From contig DCDC01000037.1 in NCBI GenBank assembly GCA_002316225.1, positions 1-9,616 of the forward strand: 9,616 nt of DNA. The letters run 5' to 3'. Below are positions 7,203 to 9,616 of the stretch, one piece after another. A model generated the notes under the pieces. It searched no databases. It saw only the letters and a list, made by a program, of their open reading frames with translations, and was not told the origin of the DNA. Position 1 is the first letter of the stretch, and every line of letters begins with the position of its first letter. The position numbers and the translations under genes are program-made. The stretch comes from Firmicutes bacterium UBA1065 (GTDB lineage Bacteria; Bacillota; Clostridia; Tissierellales; Sedimentibacteraceae).

Positions 7203-7405
7203 ATATCCGCGGTACCACTCTAATTACTGTCAACAGAATGACTATTGACAGCACTCATTTACATAAGGGGGGGACCCTTTGAGTTGCTACCCTCAAATAC
7301 TCCGAGGCGGGTTCGAATTACATTGGGCCGAAAACCTTCCACCGGTGATTTTCTCTCTATAGACCGTATAAATCTACTATTCCTCTTCACAGTAACTATT
7401 AAGTT
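7173..7405 (-). ncRNA. T-box riboswitch leader of proS (tRNA-Pro responsive)
   Basis: The leader runs from the expected start near 7405 to the terminator at 7173. It holds AGAGTGGTACCGCG (7221-7208), the T-box consensus. The antiterminator is canonical: AGAG (7221-7218) pairs with CTCT (7198-7195), a 7-nt bulge TGGTACC carries the tRNA-acceptor-binding TGGT, and GCGG (7210-7207) pairs with CCGC (7202-7199). TGGT would pair with a 3' end ACCA, matching an A discriminator base as in bacterial tRNA-Pro. Stem I features include GAAGAGGA, AGAGAG and GGTGG. The specifier region GAACCCGCCTCGGAG (7314-7300) offers CCC (7311-7309) or CCG (7310-7308), proline codons in either register; I favour CCC because a purine follows. 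A stem III hairpin CTGTCAA/TTGACAG lies at 7251-7227. Uncharged tRNA-Pro should stabilise the antiterminator and raise proS expression. Confidence 0.94.
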
Positions 7406-7411
7406 GTATAC

Positions 7412-7440
7412 ATAATATAAAAATTTATTGTCATTGTCAA
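7412..7440 (-). promoter_or_regulatory. SigA-type promoter of the proS leader
   Basis: On the minus strand: -35 TTGACA (7440-7435), a 17-nt spacer, -10 TATTAT (7417-7412). Start point near 7405, about 285 nt before the proS ATG, which fits the T-box leader length. Confidence 0.85.
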
Positions 7441-7494
7441 CAACTTTAAATACTTTTTCAATCCGGAAAACATGAAAATTATGTGAAAGTTGTC

Positions 7495-7523
7495 TTGAAG
7501 TTCCAGGCACATAATTGTATAAT
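7495..7523 (+). promoter_or_regulatory. Promoter of the 5'-nucleotidase/LysM gene
   Basis: A -35 box TTGAAG (7495-7500), a 17-nt spacer and a perfect -10 box TATAAT (7518-7523) precede the gene, with an expected start near 7530. The promoter is divergent from that of proS; the two -35 boxes are 54 nt apart. The leader ends in a strong AGGAGGAG (7547-7554), 6 nt before the ATG. Confidence 0.75.
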
Positions 7524-7560
7524 TAATATGTCTTTATTATTAAATGAGGAGGAGTAATCG

Positions 7561-9294
7561 ATGAAAAAAACATTAAGTTTAGTATTGGTTGTATTACTGA
7601 TTCTAAGCAGTTTCAGCTTCGCTTTTGCACAGGATGCTGAAACCGTAAAAATTACTGTTATTCACACAAATGATACTCATTCAAGATTGGAAGGATCAAG
7701 CTCCGAAATTGGTTTTGCCAAGATAGCAACTCTTATTAAGGAAGCAAAAGCTGCAAATCCAAATACATTGGTTCTTGATGCAGGAGATACCCTCCACGGT
7801 ATGCCCATCGTAAACATCTCCAAGGGCTTAAATGCAATCAAGGTTTTGGAAGCAGCAGGTTATGATTACATGACCTTAGGAAACCATGACTTTAATTACG
7901 GCAAGGACAGGCTGTTTGAATTAAGAGATTTGTCCAAGGTAGGAATGTTGAGTGCAAACATTGTTGATGAAAAAGGTGAATATGTTTTTACTCCTTATGC
8001 TATTAAAGAAGTAGGCGGTGTAAAGGTTGGTATTTTCGGTCTTTCAACACCTGATACCGTAATAGTGACCCATCCCAAAAATGTAGAAGGATTAACATTC
8101 AAGGATCCCGTTGAAGTATCAAAAGAAATCGTAAAAGAACTTGAAGGCAAGGCTGATGTAATAATTGCACTGGCGCATGTGGGCCTCGATGAAAGCTCAA
8201 CTGTAACATCAAAGGCTATAGCCGAAGAAGTTGATGGAATCGACCTGATTATAGACGGACACAGCCATACCCTGTTAGAAAACGGCCTCTTGGTAAATGG
8301 TACCTTGATTGTTCAGACAAAGAATTACGGTGCAAACTTAGGTTATGTTGATATAGAAGTTGCAAACGGCCAAGCAACCAATATGTCTGCAAGACTTCTA
8401 CCTGTTGAAAACACTGCAGAAGTTGTTCCCGACCCCGATTTAGCTGCCTATATTGAATCAATCAATCCAAAAAATGACCCGGCCTTCCAGGTAGTAGTAG
8501 CAAAAACAGATGTATATTTGGACGGAGTCAGAGAAAATGTAAGGACCAGGGAAACTAACTTAGGTAACCTTTCGGCTGATGCGGCAAGAGCTGCAACAGG
8601 CGCTGACGTTGCCTTTGTAAACGGCGGCGGCATCAGGGAAGATGTTCCTGTTGGCGATATTACTAAAGGTAAGATAGCTGCCATATTCCCCTTTGGTAAC
8701 CTGATTGTTGTAAAGAAAATCACAGGGGAAGACCTGAAAGCAATGCTTGAATGGTCAGTAAGCGATTATCCTGCAGCAAAGGGTGCTTTCCTCCAGGTAA
8801 GCGGACTTGAATTTTCATTCGACCCGGCAAAAGAAGCAGGTTCCAAGGTTCTGGAAGTAAAAGTCGGCGGCCAGCCATTAGACTTAACCAAGGAATATAC
8901 TGTTGCGGTAAATGACTTTATGGCAGCCGGCGGAGATGGCTACGAAATGCTTGCTAATTATAAGGTTGAAGCCGAATACGGAACTTATGAAGAAATCGTA
9001 ATAGATTACCTGACAACAAACGGAACAAAAGGCAGTGAAGTTTCGGGAAGAATTAAGGTTGTAGAAACTGTTGCTGAAGAGCCTGAACCGGTTGAAGAAC
9101 CCGCACCTGCAGAGCCAGCTCCGGTTGAACCTGCACCTGCTGAAGAAGTTATCTACATAGTTGTTCCCGGTGACGTTCTGTGGAAAATAGCAGCAAAATA
9201 CGGACTTACTTATCAGGAATTAGCTGAATACAACAAAATAGCAAATCCTCATTTAATTTTCCCTGACCAGGTAATTAGAATTCCAAACAAATAA
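7561..9294 (+). CDS. Secreted 5'-nucleotidase-family metallophosphoesterase with C-terminal LysM domain
   Basis: The protein has 577 residues. Residues 1-23 are a signal peptide (MKKTLSLVLVVLLILSS, AFA-QD cleavage). The N-terminal calcineurin-like phosphoesterase domain (about 30-260) has every expected metal-site motif: HTNDTH (D38, H40), LDAGDT (D76), GNHD (N108, H109), ALAH (H206) and GHSH (H234, H236). The 5'-nucleotidase C-terminal domain (about 310-500) has NGGGIR (354-359), FPFGN (376-380) and NDFMAAGGDGY (451-461), which form the substrate pocket in this family. A Pro/Glu/Ala linker (about 503-529, repeats of PAP and EP) leads to one LysM domain (531-575: VVPGDVLWKIAAKYGLTYQEL, IFPDQVIRIP). 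It likely dephosphorylates extracellular nucleotides or related phosphoesters at the cell wall to salvage nucleosides and phosphate. Exact substrate (nucleotide, 2',3'-cyclic nucleotide, UDP-sugar) cannot be told. It is monocistronic, with its own promoter and terminator. Confidence 0.95.
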   Translation: MKKTLSLVLVVLLILSSFSFAFAQDAETVKITVIHTNDTHSRLEGSSSEIGFAKIATLIKEAKAANPNTLVLDAGDTLHGMPIVNISKGLNAIKVLEAAGYDYMTLGNHDFNYGKDRLFELRDLSKVGMLSANIVDEKGEYVFTPYAIKEVGGVKVGIFGLSTPDTVIVTHPKNVEGLTFKDPVEVSKEIVKELEGKADVIIALAHVGLDESSTVTSKAIAEEVDGIDLIIDGHSHTLLENGLLVNGTLIVQTKNYGANLGYVDIEVANGQATNMSARLLPVENTAEVVPDPDLAAYIESINPKNDPAFQVVVAKTDVYLDGVRENVRTRETNLGNLSADAARAATGADVAFVNGGGIREDVPVGDITKGKIAAIFPFGNLIVVKKITGEDLKAMLEWSVSDYPAAKGAFLQVSGLEFSFDPAKEAGSKVLEVKVGGQPLDLTKEYTVAVNDFMAAGGDGYEMLANYKVEAEYGTYEEIVIDYLTTNGTKGSEVSGRIKVVETVAEEPEPVEEPAPAEPAPVEPAPAEEVIYIVVPGDVLWKIAAKYGLTYQELAEYNKIANPHLIFPDQVIRIPNK

Positions 9295-9314
9295 TATAAC
9301 AAGTTTAATATAAG

Positions 9315-9348
9315 AATGAGGCTTTGAAAAACAAAGCCTCATTTTTTT
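9315..9348 (+). terminator. Rho-independent terminator of the 5'-nucleotidase gene
   Basis: A perfect 12-bp stem pairs AATGAGGCTTTG (9315-9326) with CAAAGCCTCATT (9332-9343) around an AAAAA loop, and ends in a run of seven T (9342-9348). It starts 20 nt after the stop codon. The minus-strand flank (CTTATA) is not a T run, so it works in one direction. Confidence 0.95.
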
Positions 9349-9374
9349 ACAATCCCTATGTCATTCTGCCCTAT

Positions 9375-9434
9375 GCCATCCTGAACGTAAGCGAAGGATC
9401 TGTCAATTGTCATCCTGAGCGTAAGCGAAGGATC
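9375..9434 (+). repeat. Two REP-like hairpin elements in tandem (copies 9 and 10)
   Basis: Copies at 9375-9400 and 9409-9434 are both in plus orientation and differ at 2 of 26 positions. The second is an exact inverted copy of 5421-5446. Each has arms ATCCT/AGGAT, flanking GA on both sides, and a GTAA loop. A partial start of a further copy (GTCATTCTG, 9360-9368) lies just before. They fill the short gap between the nucleotidase terminator and the end of the convergent gene. Confidence 0.88.
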
Positions 9435-9445
9435 TCATACTTAAT

Positions 9446-9616
9446 CTATTTCTTCCCATTTATTGTTATAACCGTCAGTTCAGGTATTGCCATAAAACGC
9501 AAGGGCAGGGTTGAAGTTCCCAGACCTACATTTACGTATACCTTGGTCTGCCTGTAATTATTCAGGTCATACATACCCCTTATGTATTTTTGCGCCAAAG
9601 GGGGTGTGTAGCTGAT
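9446..9616 (-). CDS. Metallophosphoesterase (YkuE/YaeI-like), C-terminal end
   Basis: The open frame enters from the right edge and stops at TAG (9448-9446), so 56 residues are visible. They read YTPPLAQKYIRGMYDL near the start, then KVYVNVGLGTSTLPLRF, and finally IPELTVITINGKK. This matches the usual end of YkuE/YaeI-type calcineurin-like phosphoesterases, in which a YxxGxY segment is followed by lYVsrGlGts-PlRf and PEl-vitL. The catalytic GHTHGGQ motif should lie just outside the window. Family members are membrane-associated or exported metal-dependent phosphoesterases, several acting on lipid-linked phosphoesters; the substrate here is unknown. It is convergent with the 5'-nucleotidase gene. 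No separate terminator is visible, but the hairpins of the REP-like copies lie immediately downstream of its stop codon. Confidence 0.8.
   Translation of the reverse strand: MSYTPPLAQKYIRGMYDLNNYRQTKVYVNVGLGTSTLPLRFMAIPELTVITINGKK

Noticed and set aside
7259..7510. 83-residue minus-strand open frame in the proS leader
   Set aside because: It overlaps the T-box RNA and the proS promoter; the structure explains this region and no ribosome site precedes the frame.
9324..9557. 77-residue plus-strand open frame after the nucleotidase gene
   Set aside because: It starts inside the terminator, runs through the repeats and is antisense to the metallophosphoesterase end.

Overview
The window looks like chromosomal DNA of a low-GC Gram-positive bacterium of the Clostridia/Tissierellia kind. 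The evidence is AT-rich intergenic DNA, strong AGGAGG-type ribosome binding sites, consensus SigA promoters, a T-box leader with a canonical antiterminator, a short archaeal-type prolyl-tRNA synthetase and a secreted LysM protein. The genus cannot be fixed from the sequence. I see no mobile-element gene, CRISPR array, rRNA or tRNA.

Left part (1-5322, minus strand): one four-gene efflux operon, read from right to left. The order is lipoprotein membrane-fusion protein (TTG start at 5250), RND inner-membrane pump (4141-1067), TetR-family repressor (1050-478), then a TolC-like outer-channel protein (459 to beyond the left edge). Gaps are 2, 16 and 18 nt. A textbook promoter (TTGACA, 17 nt, TATAAT) lies upstream, and a near-perfect TetR-type palindrome sits at the expected transcription start. 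This suggests that the third gene's product represses the whole operon, including itself. A complete MFP-RND-TolC set is notable in a Firmicute and raises the question of the cell envelope type.

Middle (5323-7440): an intergenic cluster of short REP-like hairpin elements (5385-5630), the terminator of proS, proS itself (7120-5675, minus), and its proline-type T-box leader (about 7405-7173) with promoter at 7440-7412.

Right part (7441-9616): a divergent promoter drives a secreted 5'-nucleotidase-family metallophosphoesterase with a Pro/Glu-rich linker and a C-terminal LysM wall-binding domain (7561-9294), followed by a strong terminator. Two more copies of the REP-like element follow at 9375-9434; one is identical over 26 nt to a copy near 5.4 kb, in the opposite orientation. 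The window ends in the C-terminal 56 residues of a YkuE/YaeI-like metallophosphoesterase on the minus strand.

Most of the window is recognisable core or efflux machinery. The items most worth a second look are the repeat family, whose copies share a hairpin with tandem G-A mismatches and a paired change between copies, the repressor-inside-operon layout, and the TolC-like protein.
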